Below, piece after piece: positions 24,928-35,459 of a DNA stretch of 64,000 bases. The position numbers were made by a program, and so were the translations under genes. Source of the stretch: CAVVSQ01 sp963848825 (GTDB taxonomy: Bacteria > Planctomycetota > Planctomycetia > Gemmatales > Gemmataceae); the NCBI GenBank assembly GCA_963848825.1, contig CAWKFA010000016.1:1-64000 (forward strand), in the 5' to 3' direction. The notes beneath the pieces are model-generated. The model saw only the letters and a program-made list of their open reading frames with translations, was not told where the DNA came from and did not search any database. The number at the start of each line of letters is the position of its first letter. Within the stretch, counting starts at the first letter, position 1.

Positions 24928-26353
24928 ATGGACTATGCGGATGCCACGGTTTTGGCGGACCTTTCGGTTCGCGTGGGCCTGCTGACGCCGGCTCAGGTCC
25001 AGGAGGCCTGGGACGAGATCGGTCAGCGTGGCGGCGAGCCGGAGCCCTGGTTACGCATCCTCCAGCGCAAGGGTTATCTGACGCCATTTCAAAGCGGCAA
25101 ACTCCTCAAGCAAGAAAAAGACGGCTACTTTCTGGGCGGCTATCGGCTCCTTTACAAGATTGCGTCCGGCAGTTTCGGCCGCGTTTACAGGGCGGACGAT
25201 CCGCGCACGGGACGCATCGTCGCCGTCAAAGTTCTGCGCAAAAAAATGGAGCGAAGACAAACACAAGATCGAGCTGTTCGAGCGTGAAGGGCGGGTCAGC
25301 ATGACCCTGCATCATCCGAACATTGTCGAAGTTCTGGCGGTCAATCGGGACCCGTTGAGCAAGCAATATTTCATCGTGATGGAATTTGTCGAGGGGGGCA
25401 ACCTGCGGGAATTCATGACCAGCCGCAAGAAGGTGGATTCCCCGGAGGTCTTGCGCATCATCGAAGACGTGGCCTCCGGCCTAAACCACGCCCTCGCGAA
25501 AGGTTTGACGCACCGTGATATGAAGCTGACGAACATTCTCATCTCAAGTCAGCGCGTCGCCAAGCTGGTCGACTTCGGCCTGGCCGGGGTTTGTGGCAAG
25601 GGACAGGAAGCCGACGACACGAACCTGGACCGTTCGGTGGAATACGCGGGCCTGGAGAAAGTTACTAACGTGGCGCATGGGGACACGCGCAGCGATCTTT
25701 TTTTCCTGGGCTGCGTCGCCTATGAGCTACTCACGGGACGTCCGCCGCTAGAGATGACCAAGAACCCACGCGACCGTATGCAGCGCGAGCGGTTTACCAC
25801 GATTCAGCCGCTGTCCGCGGAAGAAGTTGGCGGCTCCGCTTCGGTCATTCGTTTGGTGGAGAACATGATGAGCCTGAACCCGCACGAGCGGTTTCAAACG
25901 CCATCGCAACTCGTGGATGCCATCCGTGAAGTCCGCCGCGAACTTTCGGGAGAGACTTCTTCGGACGCCAAAAAGACCGCTCCGCGTACCTTGTTTCTGG
26001 CGGAAAAAGATGAACGGCTCCAGGATGTTTTGCGCGACAAGCTCAAAGAGTTAGGCTTTCGAGTCCTAATCGCCGCTGATCCGGTGCGTGCGGTGGACCG
26101 CTTCCGCCAGCAACCTTTCGATTTCTTCGTCGTCGACGCGGGCACCACCGGCGAGAACGGTCTGCACGTGTTCGAACGCATCATGAGCGATGCGCAGCGA
26201 CAACATTTCGAGCTGCACGGGATCATCATGTTCAGCGAGGAGCAGCAGGAGTGGGCGAAAAAGGTGGAGGAGCGGCCCAACGTGGGCATCCTGGTGCAGC
26301 CGATCAAACTGAAGCAACTCCTGCGGAAAATCCAGGAAATGCAAGGCATCTAA
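24928..26353 (+). CDS. Ser/Thr protein kinase with C-terminal receiver-like domain, one frameshift
   Basis: Residues 1-70 form a helical N-terminal region (LADLSVRVGLLTPAQVQEAW) seen in planctomycete kinases. The kinase domain has the glycine loop IASGSFGRVYRA, VAVKVLRKK (ATP Lys), HRDMKLTN (catalytic Asp) and DFGLAG (metal Asp). The C-terminal 120 residues have the receiver pattern: TLFLAEKDERLQDVL (acidic pocket), FFVVDAG (phospho-acceptor Asp), but the switch Lys is Gln (ILVQPIKL). An extra A in the run near 25245 shifts the frame within the kinase N-lobe. About 475 residues. Likely cytoplasmic regulator; substrate unknown. Confidence 0.8.
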
Positions 26354-26361
26354 GTTGCTTG

Positions 26362-27168
26362 TCACGGGCTCGGCGGTATCTCACGTCCCACTTTCGCCAT
26401 CAGCATTTTCATGTCTTCCCACACGTCCCGTTTTTTCTCGGGATGGCGGTGCGGCAACAGATAAGCGGGATGATAGGTGACCCAGACGGGGATGTTGCGA
26501 TAGTCATGAAAGCGGCCGCGCAGCCGGCCCAGCGATTCCGTTGTGTTAAGTAGGTTGGTGACCGCGCAGCCGCCGAGTGCCACGATATACTTGGGCCTTA
26601 TCAGTTCAAGCTGGCGCTGGAGATAACCCTTGCAGTTGGCGGTTTCATCCGGAAGCGGCGTGCGGTTTCCGGGCGGGCGGCACTTGATGATGTTGCAAAT
26701 ATAAACTTCCTCGCGCTTGAGCCCGGAGGCGATTATGATCTTGTTTAGCAACTGTCCGGCGGCGCCGACAAAGGGAATGCCCTCGGCGTCCTCATCCGCT
26801 CCGGGGGCCTCGCCAACAAAGCAGAATTCGACGTCGAACCTGCCTTCGCCGAACACTGTTTTGGTACGCGTGGAGGCCAGCGCCGGGCACCTGGTGCAAA
26901 CGGCCACCTCCTGGGCAAGCACGGCTAATTCCTGGCGACGCTGATCGAGGGCCATGATGTCCGATGGTGCCGCAACGATGACGCTGCCGGTTGGCTGATT
27001 CGGGGCCTGGCCAGGCACGGCTCGCGGAGTGGACGCCGGGGCCTGTCGGGCAACTGGCAAGGGCGGCCCCAGCGGCAGCCATTCTACGCCGGCAGAACGC
27101 AGGCTTTGGATATGTGCCTGCACATGGCGTCGCAAATCAACATTATCGCAAGGATCTTCCGGCGTCAT
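26362..27168 (-). CDS. Uracil-DNA glycosylase, family 4 type
   Basis: Excises uracil from DNA. Iron-sulphur cysteines are seen in CTRCPAL, CNIIKC and NCKGYL. Motif A is GEAPGADEDAEGIPFVG and motif B HPAYLLPHRHPEKK. An N-terminal extension of about 85 residues is Pro/Ala-rich and probably flexible. Start ATG at 27168 (with GGAG upstream) is preferred over TTG six codons earlier. About 268 residues, frame intact. It ends eight bases from the convergent kinase gene. Confidence 0.88.
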   Translation of the reverse strand: MTPEDPCDNVDLRRHVQAHIQSLRSAGVEWLPLGPPLPVARQAPASTPRAVPGQAPNQPTGSVIVAAPSDIMALDQRRQELAVLAQEVAVCTRCPALASTRTKTVFGEGRFDVEFCFVGEAPGADEDAEGIPFVGAAGQLLNKIIIASGLKREEVYICNIIKCRPPGNRTPLPDETANCKGYLQRQLELIRPKYIVALGGCAVTNLLNTTESLGRLRGRFHDYRNIPVWVTYHPAYLLPHRHPEKKRDVWEDMKMLMAKVGREIPPSP

Positions 27169-27302
27169 GACATCGCTCCGCTGCAAGTTCTCTCTGACGG
27201 TCAGAGCCGGGCCTCTTTTTCGGGGACAGGACCTGAATATGTTGTAACGCGGCGTAAAAACCAGCCAATTTGTTCACTTTCTTGTACCGCTATCCCCACA
27301 GG

Positions 27303-27308
27303 TATAAT
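27303..27308 (+). promoter_or_regulatory. Possible -10 element upstream of the histidine kinase
   Basis: A perfect TATAAT in the 317-base gap between the divergent glycosylase and kinase genes. The best -35 (TTGTAC) is only 15 bases away, so the promoter is uncertain. The rest of the gap shows nothing else I can name. Confidence 0.3.
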
Positions 27309-27485
27309 AAGAAATAAAACATTTGTGAACAATCGGCGGCTTTCCGCGAAAAAAGAGCACTTTTCAATATCAAAGGCGTTCCGCTTTGGTAAAATCGCGA
27401 CTAAGCACTAGTCAAATGCGGGCGTTTCCAGGCTAACTCTGGTAGCTGATGTCGGACAGGTTTGCATAGTGGGAGTAATTGCTAC

Positions 27486-29996
27486 ATGACCGCCGTCTCG
27501 TCACCCACGGAACCCACGAAACCCACGATCACGGGGGACTGGACGCGTGCGCTCTTTGAAGCCATCGACGACGCCGTATTTGTGCATGATCACGCCGGCA
27601 ACATTCAAGAGGCTAACCCCGCCGCTTGCCGGCGTCTTGGCTACACGCGTGAAGAGTTATTGGCCCTGAACACGCGGGACATCGACGACCCGGATTTCGC
27701 GGCCGGTTTCAAAGACCGGCTAACGGCCCAGGTACACCAGGGACGGTTCCGGTTCGAAGGTCGGCACCGCACGAAGGACGGGCGTATTATCCCCGTGGAC
27801 ATTAATACGTCAGCGGTGGCGTGGGCGGGGCAGCCGGCCATCCTGGCGGTGATGCGCGACATCACGCAGCAAAAACGCGCGGAGAACACGTTGGCGGTGC
27901 AGTACGCGGTCGCGCGCGCGCTGGGAGAGACTGAGAGTTTGGCGGCGGCGGCGCGGCAAATCTTGCGTACGTTGTGCGAAGGGCTCGGGCTGGACATGGG
28001 TGTGCTCTGGCTGGTCAACCCCCTGCAAAACTGCCTGACCTGCCTCGAAACGTGGCACCTCCCCGCACTCTCTTTCCCAAAGTTCGAGGAAGCGACCCGC
28101 CGAATATCTATCGACCGTGATCGCGGCGTGGCAGGCCAGGCCTGGGCACAGGCCATGCCCGTCTCACTGAATTTCCAGGAACAGGCCGGCGCACTTTCCC
28201 TGCGTTGCGCTCTGGCCAAGGACGCGGGCCTCAAGGCTTCCCATGCCTTTCCCATCCCGGGAAACGCCGGCATCGCCGGGGTTATCGAATTCTTGACTCG
28301 CGCCGACGAAAAGCCGACCGACGATCTATTGTCCACCATGCAGGCAATCGGCAGCCAGATCGGCCAGGTTCTGGAGCGCCAGCGCATCGAGGATGCCCTT
28401 CGCGACTCCGAGGCACTGTATCAGTCTCTGGTGCAATCCTTACCACAAAATATCTTTCGCAAAGACCGGACAGGCCGGGTCACTTTTGCCAACCATCACT
28501 ATTGCGCCACGCTCAAGCTGTCGTTGGGTGAATTAATCGGCAAGACAGATTTCGATCTATTTCCCACGGACCTCGCGGCCAAGTATGTCGAGGATGACCG
28601 TCGCGTTCTGGAAGAAGACAAGGCCTTCGAGACTGTCGAAGCCCATCATTTGCCGCAGGGGGGCACGATCTATGTTCAGGTCGTGAAAACCCCCATCCAC
28701 GATGCCCAGGGAAACATTGTCGGCATTCAGGGCATTTTTTGGGACGTTACCGAACGCAAACGGGCCGAGGAGTTTTTAACCGAATCCGAACGCCGCTATC
28801 GCCAGCTTACCGAGGCCACACTCGACGGCATCGTGCTCATCGACGCCGCGGAGATTATTCGTCTGTTCAATCCCGCCGCCGAGCACATGTTTGGGCATCA
28901 GGCGGCCGAACTCATCGGTCAGAGCGCCGGTATTCTCGTACCGAAAGAATTTCGCGAACCGAACGGCAAGGGCTTCTTTCGTTACCTGTCGAACCGGCAA
29001 ACGCAATTCATCGGCCGAACCGTCGAGATCAATGCGCTACGCAGAGATGGCACCGAGGTAGCCGTTGAAATAGCCGTCAACCTTATCAGCTTCAAAGGCG
29101 GCATGCCGGCGGGCGGTGGAGAGTCGCAGTTTCTATGCGCCTTTCGCGATTTGACGGAGCGCAACCGCATGCGTTCGGTGCTGGTGCAAAACGAAAAGCT
29201 GGCTTCCATCGGTCTATTGTCCGCCGGCGTGGCCCATGAAATCAATAATCCCCTGGCCTTTGTCGCCAATAACCTGGTAGTGCTGGAGCGTGACGCCAAG
29301 GGCATCCTGGCGCTTTTCGACAAGTTTGAGGCGGCCAAAGCAAAACTGCTTCAGGTGGACCCCAAGCTGATGGCCGAGATCAACGAACTGGAAACCGAAA
29401 TCGACATCGCTTATACGCGTGAAAACTTGCGTGGGCTGATTCAACGTACCCGCGACGGAGTGGATCGCGTGACGCGCATCGTCCATAGCTTGCGTGGTTT
29501 GGCCCGCACGGACACGCCGAAGCACCAGGAAATCAGCATTCCCGATCTCGTGGACAACAGCCTGGAGATACTGCGGGGCCGTTACAAGCGGCATGGCATC
29601 ACGGTCGTACAAGACCACGATCCCAGCCCGCGCATCTCCTGCGTGCAAACTCAGATCAGCCAGGTACTCCTCAACTTGCTCGTCAACGCCTTCCAGGCTC
29701 TGGAAAGCTTCAACAAGGAGGGGGGTCAAATCCACGTAAGGACCCAACGACTTGGCGGCGAAATGCTCATTGAGGTGGCGGACAACGGTCCCGGCATCGC
29801 CGAGGAAAACCTGGACAAACTATTCGATCCCTTTTTCACCACCAAGGACGTCGGTGAAGGAACGGGACTGGGACTGTCCATCACTCACAATATTGTCACC
29901 GCGCACGGCGGCCGTATCGAGGTTCGAAGCGAACCGGGCCATGGCGCCGCTTTCCGGGTGTATCTTCCCATTAAAAATCCCAAGGAAACGTCATGA
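27486..29996 (+). CDS. PAS-GAF-PAS-PAS sensor histidine kinase
   Basis: An 836-residue soluble sensor kinase without membrane segments. Domains in order: PAS (ALFEAIDDAVFVHDHAGNI, about 15-140), GAF (about 145-300), PAS (SLVQSLPQNIFRKDRTGRV, about 310-430), PAS (QLTEATLDGIVLIDAAEII, about 440-565), HisKA with the phospho-acceptor in AGVAHEINNPLAFV (about residue 583), and HATPase with VLLNLLVNAFQAL (N box), ADNGPGIAEENLDKLFDPFF and GTGLGLSI (G boxes). Frame intact. Its stop overlaps the ATG of a response regulator (ATGA at 29993-29996), so the two form a two-component pair. Start ATG at 27486 is preferred over one eight codons upstream. The signal sensed is unknown. Confidence 0.9.
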   Translation: MTAVSSPTEPTKPTITGDWTRALFEAIDDAVFVHDHAGNIQEANPAACRRLGYTREELLALNTRDIDDPDFAAGFKDRLTAQVHQGRFRFEGRHRTKDGRIIPVDINTSAVAWAGQPAILAVMRDITQQKRAENTLAVQYAVARALGETESLAAAARQILRTLCEGLGLDMGVLWLVNPLQNCLTCLETWHLPALSFPKFEEATRRISIDRDRGVAGQAWAQAMPVSLNFQEQAGALSLRCALAKDAGLKASHAFPIPGNAGIAGVIEFLTRADEKPTDDLLSTMQAIGSQIGQVLERQRIEDALRDSEALYQSLVQSLPQNIFRKDRTGRVTFANHHYCATLKLSLGELIGKTDFDLFPTDLAAKYVEDDRRVLEEDKAFETVEAHHLPQGGTIYVQVVKTPIHDAQGNIVGIQGIFWDVTERKRAEEFLTESERRYRQLTEATLDGIVLIDAAEIIRLFNPAAEHMFGHQAAELIGQSAGILVPKEFREPNGKGFFRYLSNRQTQFIGRTVEINALRRDGTEVAVEIAVNLISFKGGMPAGGGESQFLCAFRDLTERNRMRSVLVQNEKLASIGLLSAGVAHEINNPLAFVANNLVVLERDAKGILALFDKFEAAKAKLLQVDPKLMAEINELETEIDIAYTRENLRGLIQRTRDGVDRVTRIVHSLRGLARTDTPKHQEISIPDLVDNSLEILRGRYKRHGITVVQDHDPSPRISCVQTQISQVLLNLLVNAFQALESFNKEGGQIHVRTQRLGGEMLIEVADNGPGIAEENLDKLFDPFFTTKDVGEGTGLGLSITHNIVTAHGGRIEVRSEPGHGAAFRVYLPIKNPKETS

Positions 29997-30545
29997 CCGC
30001 GCCTGTTAAACACACCCTCCTGGTCGTCGATGATGAGCCCAACGTGTGCGATTCGGTGCATGATCTTTTGCGCCGCGAGTATCGCGTCCTGCGCCCGCAA
30101 TGCCGAGGAAGGCTTCAAACTCATGAAGGAGAATGAAGTCCACATCATCATGACTGACCAGCGCATGCCCAAGGTCACCGGTGTGGAAATGCTCTCGCGG
30201 ATTCGCCAGGGGCATCCGCAGGCCGTGCGCATGCTGTTCACTGGCTACGCCGACCTCGATTCGATCATTGCCGCCATCAATCAGGGACACATCTTCAAGT
30301 TCTTGAAAAAGCCCTGGCAACCCGCCGATCTGGAAGAGGCGGTTCGCGAAGCTGCCATGGAATATGACCGGCTTGTCGACCAGGCGGAGGAAATGGCCCA
30401 CATGCGGAACGAGTTGCAGAAGTTGCGTGATCGGCTGCATCTTTTGGAAGAAGAAGTTCGGCGCCTGCGCCGGGCTAGTCCCCGAAATTCGTGCCCACGC
30501 GGCGCGCGGCGCGAATTAAGGGGTGCTCAGGCGGCACTAATTTAA
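29993..30545 (+). CDS. Response regulator, receiver domain with coiled-coil tail, one frameshift
   Basis: Starts MTAPVKHTLLVVDDEPNVCD (acidic pocket), then after a shift near 30100 EEGFKLMKENEVHIIMTDQR with the phospho-acceptor Asp, VRMLFTGYADLD and KFLKKPWQP with the switch Lys. The remaining part is a coiled coil (AEEMAHMRNELQKLRDRLHL) with no DNA-binding domain. It overlaps the upstream kinase gene by four bases and is its probable partner. The last 23 codons overlap the convergent pfkA gene, so the true end may be earlier if another frameshift is hidden there. Confidence 0.8.
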
Positions 30546-31647
30546 CTTTGCCGGCTACCTTTTCTAGTGGGACGGACGTCACTTCCGACCCTTTCATGCA
30601 AACCATCTGATTGTAAGAACCTTGCGCCAGCATCTCGGCGGCGTAAGTTCCGAAGCGCGTCGCCAGGACACGATCGAATGGCGTCGGGATGCCGCCCCGC
30701 TGCAAATGTCCCAACACGGTGACGCGCGTTTCCATACCCAGCCGGCGGCTGATCGCCTTGGCAACCGAGGAACTGGCGCGACCGTCGCCGGCATCGTCCA
30801 GTGCTTGCGCCATTTGCTCGGCCGATTTATGATGCTTGTCCTTTTTACCCTTTTTACTCTTGTTCTTTTTGCCTTTTTTGCCCTCCTTGCCCGCGTCGTT
30901 TTCATCGGAACCTTTCGGCTCACGCGGTTTGGGTTTGGCGCCTTCGGAAACGGCCACGATGCTGAACCATTTGCCGCGCCGCCGCCGCTCGGTCAAATGT
31001 TGGCAAATACTTTCGATGTCGTACGGGATCTCTGGAATCAAAATGATGTCCGCTCCGCCGCCGACGCCGGCATTCAGTGCCAGCCAGCCGGCATGGTGCC
31101 CCATCAACTCGATCACCATCACGCGCAGATGGGCCTCGGCAGTCGAATATAGCCGATCAATCGCCTGGGCCGCCGTGGTGACAGCAGAGTCATGGCCAAA
31201 GGTGATGTCCGTTTCCACCAGGTCGTTGTCGATCGTTTTGGGCAAGCCAATGACGTTCAGGCCATAGGTGGACAGGTTATACGCTACCTTGTGGGTGCCG
31301 TTGCCGCCCAGGCAGACGAGGCAGTCCAGGCCGAGCCGGTTATAGGTTTCCACGGCACGCGATGTCATGTCCACCGCTTCCCCATTGGGGAGCGGCATCT
31401 TCTGCGGCTTTTCGCGACTGGTGCCCAGGATGGTGCCGCCGAGCGAAAGGATGCCTGAGACATCATTTTGATGCAGCACGCGGGAATGGTTCTCCACCAG
31501 CCCGCGGAAGCCTTTTTCGATGCCGATCACTTCGATGTGAAAATCGCTCATGGCCGGCTTGGCAACGCCGCGAATGGCCGCATTGAGCCCCGGACAGTCG
31601 CCGCCGCTGGTCAAGATGCCAATACAGCGTGCCTTCGTGCCTTGCAT
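30475..31647 (-). CDS. pfkA: 6-phosphofructokinase with a lysine-rich insertion
   Basis: Catalyses phosphorylation of fructose 6-phosphate in glycolysis. Motifs: GILTSGGDCPGLNAAIRGV (nucleotide site), LGGNGTHKVA, the catalytic PKTIDND, and VMVIELMGHHAGWLAL. The GGNGT form of the phosphoryl-donor loop is that of the bacterial group near PPi/ATP mixed enzymes, so ATP versus PPi use is open. Around residues 255-290 a tract rich in Lys (EGKKGKKNKSKKGKKDK) is inserted, which is not part of the standard fold. Start ATG at 31647 is preferred over one seven codons upstream. About 390 residues, frame intact. Confidence 0.9.
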   Translation of the reverse strand: MQGTKARCIGILTSGGDCPGLNAAIRGVAKPAMSDFHIEVIGIEKGFRGLVENHSRVLHQNDVSGILSLGGTILGTSREKPQKMPLPNGEAVDMTSRAVETYNRLGLDCLVCLGGNGTHKVAYNLSTYGLNVIGLPKTIDNDLVETDITFGHDSAVTTAAQAIDRLYSTAEAHLRVMVIELMGHHAGWLALNAGVGGGADIILIPEIPYDIESICQHLTERRRRGKWFSIVAVSEGAKPKPREPKGSDENDAGKEGKKGKKNKSKKGKKDKHHKSAEQMAQALDDAGDGRASSSVAKAISRRLGMETRVTVLGHLQRGGIPTPFDRVLATRFGTYAAEMLAQGSYNQMVCMKGSEVTSVPLEKVAGKVKLVPPEHPLIRAARRVGTNFGD

Positions 31648-31746
31648 GATGAGATGCCTCCGCCCCACGGACCACGATTTCGGGAGCTTAACTCTAACGA
31701 AGCCAGCTTTCTTCCAGTTACGAAACCCGTGAGCAAGATTAGTGTA

Positions 31747-34103
31747 TTATTTCAGCGCCTTGCGCAGCCATTGGCCGGTAGGCGAGGCGCCGACGCGCAC
31801 TATTTCCTCGGGCGTGCCGACGGCCACAACGCAGCCGCCCGCCGCGCCGGCACCCGGGCCGAGATCGATGATATGGTCGGCGCACCTGATGATGTCCGGC
31901 TGGTGTTCGATCAAGAGAAGCGAATGGCCTGTTTCGAGGAGCCGTCCGAAACAAGTCAGGAGCTGCTCCACGTCCGCGCGATGAAGCCCGATGGAGGGCT
32001 CGAGAAGGATGAACAGGCAGCGTGTCTTGCGGCTTGACGCCAGGTGGCCGGCCAGCTTCAAGCGCTGGCACTCGCCTCCGGAGAGCGTGTCAATAGGCTG
32101 CCCGAGTCGCAAATAATCCAGGCCGACATCGAGCAGATATTTCAGGCGTTTTTCGATGGAGCGCCAGCGCGGAAAAACCGAAAGGCCTCGTGGACGGTCA
32201 GGTCGAGCACTTCCGCGATGGAAAGGCTCCTTACCTTGACGTTGAGTATTTCTTTTTTGAAACGGGTCCCCTGGCATTCTGGGCAGATGGTGGTCACGTC
32301 CGCCAGAAATTGCATGTCCACCGTGAGAGTCCCCTGCCCTTCGCAAACTTCACAGCGGCCGCCTGGCTGGTTAAAGCTGAAGGCGCCTGGCCCAAAATTA
32401 TGGATGCGTGCCTCGCTGGTATCGGCGAAGGTCTCGCGAATTTCGTCGAATATCTTGAGATAAGTGGCCGGATTGCTCCGCGATGTTCGCGCCAGCGGTA
32501 GTTGATCCATGAGCAAAACGTCTTCGATTTGCCCCGCGCCTTCGAGATGCACCTGCGCCAGGTTCAGCGTGTCGGCGTTCGCACCATCCTCGCCAGGCGT
32601 CTTTTTGTGCTTGGCCCGGCAAAGTACGGGATATAGCGTCCTCTCAACAAGCGTGCTCTTGCCCGCTCCGCTAACTCCAGTGACGACACACAGAACGCCG
32701 AGTGGAAAATCCACGGTCAGGTTCCGCAGATTATGACAACTCGCGCCTCGCAGTCGCAGATGTCCATGCTCCAGCGGCCGTCGCTTCGTTGGCACAGGGA
32801 TGATATCGTCCTGGCGCAAAAACTCGGCCGTCACCGATTCGGTGCACGCTAACAGACCCTCGCCTGGACCTTGATAGAGAAGGCGTCCGCCTTCCTCCCC
32901 GGCGCCCGGACCAAGGTCGATGACATGATCCGCCGCGCCAATCCCGCTGCCGCTCGGATCGATAAGCACCACCGTGTTGCCGGCATCCACTAACTTCCGG
33001 AGCTGCGGAATCACCTTGCCGATGACACGCGGATGCAGGCCGGCTGTCGGTTCGTCCAAGAGATACATGGCCCCCACCAGGGGAGAAGCCAGCACGGCCG
33101 TCAGCCGAACGCGCTGAGCTTCGCCCATCGCCAGAGTCACCGCGGAGCGGTCCAGGGTCAAGTATTCAAGCTCCATGGCGATTAATAAGGCGAGGCGTCG
33201 CTGAATTTGCATCAGCACGAGATCATCGCCAGCTAACGGCTCGATAAATAAGGCGAGCTCCTGAGCGCTGCCCCGCATCAAAGCGCCGATCGTTTGACCT
33301 TCTAGAAACGTCGTCAAATACTGGTCACTATCGCAGCGCGGGCAGATAGGTCGTCTGTCGAAAAGCACCTCGCCCAGGTCGGAAAGGAGTGCCAGGCGCC
33401 CCTGTCCCCGGGAAAAAGCCGTCTCAATCGAGTCGAATAGACGCTGCTCGCTTCCCTGGCCAGCTTCAACGCGATCGACCAAGACCCAAATATGTCCGGC
33501 TGGAGCTGCGTTGGCGACCGCCGTTTCAGAAGCCGGGTCTTCCAGGCGAAAGACACCGGCACCGACCTGGATGCGCACGAAGCCTTCCTCACGCAAACCA
33601 GCAGCCCAGGTCTTGAAGTCCGCCGTCTCGTCAGGCCGGCTGGGAAAGCCAATGGCGACACGAGTGCCGACGGGTAGCGCCGCCAGGGCGGTGAGCACGT
33701 CTGGAATGTCGCGGGCCTTCACGCTAGCGCCGCAATTTGTGCAGACAGTCTGGCCACGCCGGGCGAATAATAGATCCAGGTAATCAGCAATCTCCGTGAC
33801 TTTGCCGACCGTGGCACGCGCGTTTCGCGCCGACGGGCGCCGGCTCAAGGCAACGGCGGTCGGCAACGGTCCGATAAACTCACTTGCGGGTTTGTCGAAA
33901 CGTTCCAGAAATTGGCGTACATAAGGGGAGAAGCTTTGGAGATAGCGCCGCTGCGCCTCCGCGAAGAGCGTATCAAAAACCAGGCTACTCTTGCCGGCCC
34001 CGCTAACGCCGGTAACGATGGTTAGCTTCCGCAATGGAATAGTGACGTCCAGGCCACGCAGGTTATGGACACGGACGCCGCGAAGTGAAATAGTGTCGGT
34101 CAT
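31747..34103 (-). CDS. UvrA-related ATPase paralogue with altered nucleotide-binding motifs, one frameshift
   Basis: Related to excinuclease subunit A. First half: VRVHNLRGLDVTIP, VTGVSGAGKSSLVFDTLFAE (Walker A), YLQSFSPYVRQFLERFDKP. Second half: VTGVSGAGKSTLVE, CEVCEGQGTLTVDMQFL (zinc finger), then after a shift near 32160 IDTLSGGECQRLKLAGHL. Departures from canonical UvrA: the first signature is LAMGEAQRVRL instead of LSGGE, the first H-loop reads VVLIDPSGSG, and the second Walker B reads ILLEPSIGLH in place of LLDEPTTGLH. Total about 785 residues, shorter than UvrA, with a reduced UvrB-binding region. Probably a UvrA2-like paralogue whose ATPase sites are changed; role in DNA repair or resistance is inference. 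Confidence 0.75.
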
Positions 34104-34136
34104 GCCGCGCGAACGCTGAATGTCGCCCGCCGCCAA

Positions 34137-35419
34137 TCAAGGCCGAGCCGACAACACACGTCCCGTTACCTCCCCAAACCCAACGCGGTAATCCGTGCCC
34201 TGACACCAGCCCGTCATCGTCACGCGATCTCCGTCGCGCAAGAAGGTCCGCTCCTGGTCGCCGACGTGCAAGGGCCGGGAACCGCGCCATGTCAATTCGA
34301 GAAGACTGCCGAAAGAGTCCGCGGACGGCCCGCTGATGGTGCCCGAAGCCAAGAGATCGCCGGCGTGGAGATCGCAGCCATTGCAAGTGTGATGCGTCAG
34401 TTGCTGATATATGCTCCAGTAAAGAAATTTGCTATTGGTCGCACAGATCCGCTGCGCTGTTGGCGACTCTGCCGGCGTCAACCAGACTTCCAGGTTCACA
34501 TCATAAGCGCCATTCCCCGTCGCTTGTAGGTACGGCAGAGGTTCAGGAGTTTGTTTCGGACCGGCGACAAGAAAGGGCTCCAGCGCGTCGAGCGTCACCA
34601 CCCAGGGAGAAATTGAGGTGGCGAAATTCTTCGCCAGGAAAGGGCCCAGCGGCTGGTACTCCCACTTCTGAATATCGTGCGCACTCCAGTCGTTGACGAG
34701 AACGAGTCCGAAGATATGTTCCGCGGCGTCAGCGATTGGGATCGGCACACCCAGGTTATTGCCAGGCCCGACCAAAAAGCCCATCTCCAGTTCGAAATCA
34801 AGATTGCGACTGGGCTCGAAGGTTGCGCGGGCGCATTATCCGACTTGATCTGTCCCCAGGGCCGTTGAAAATCGGTGCCGCTCACCACGACGGAGCTGGC
34901 GCGGCCATGGTAGGCCACCGGCAAATGAACCCAGTTGGGCATCAGGGCGTTTTCCGCGCCTGCGCAACATGGTGCCCACGTTCGTGGCATGTTCTTTGGA
35001 AGAATAAAAATCGGTATAGTTGCCAATGCGCGCCGGCAGGTGCATACGCACGTCGGCCTGTGGCACCAGCGGCATGTTCGAGCAAAGATGGGTCGTCGCG
35101 CAAGACGGCAACGTCATGTCTCAGGAGCTGACTGACGGCAGCCCGCGTCGATGCGCCAGGCCGATGGCCCGGCCTGCAGAAATTCATTGAGGTCTTGCTG
35201 ACGCCGAAAGAAAGCCGGCACCAGCGCCGGCACGTGCAAAAGTTCTTTGTCCATCAAAACCTGTAAATCCAGCACGAAGTCGCCAATGGCCACGCCAATG
35301 CGTCTGTCCGCGTCAGAACCACGTGAAAAGATACCAAAGGGCAGGTTTTGAATCGGAAAATGGGATGCGGCGGCAACGGGCACAAAGGAGCGCAGGGATG
35401 GGTCGTTGAGTGGAAGCAT
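34137..35419 (-). CDS. Fumarylacetoacetase, about four frameshifts
   Basis: Last enzyme of tyrosine degradation, splitting fumarylacetoacetate to fumarate and acetoacetate. Family motifs across frames: FPIQNLPFGIF near the start, DFYSSKEHATNVG with metal ligand Asp, LPVAYHGRASSVVVSG, FELEMGFLVGPGNNLG, VLVNDWSAHDIQKWEYQPLG (metal site) and SGTISGP. The shifts are near 35160, 35070, 34960 and 34820. Joined length about 427 residues, usual for the family. Ends 33 bases before the UvrA-like gene, so co-transcription is possible. Four indels in 350 bases suggest sequence error rather than decay. Confidence 0.85.
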
Positions 35420-35459
35420 GGGCAGCCTTAACAACTGTGACCAGGGGCCGAATGCAGGC

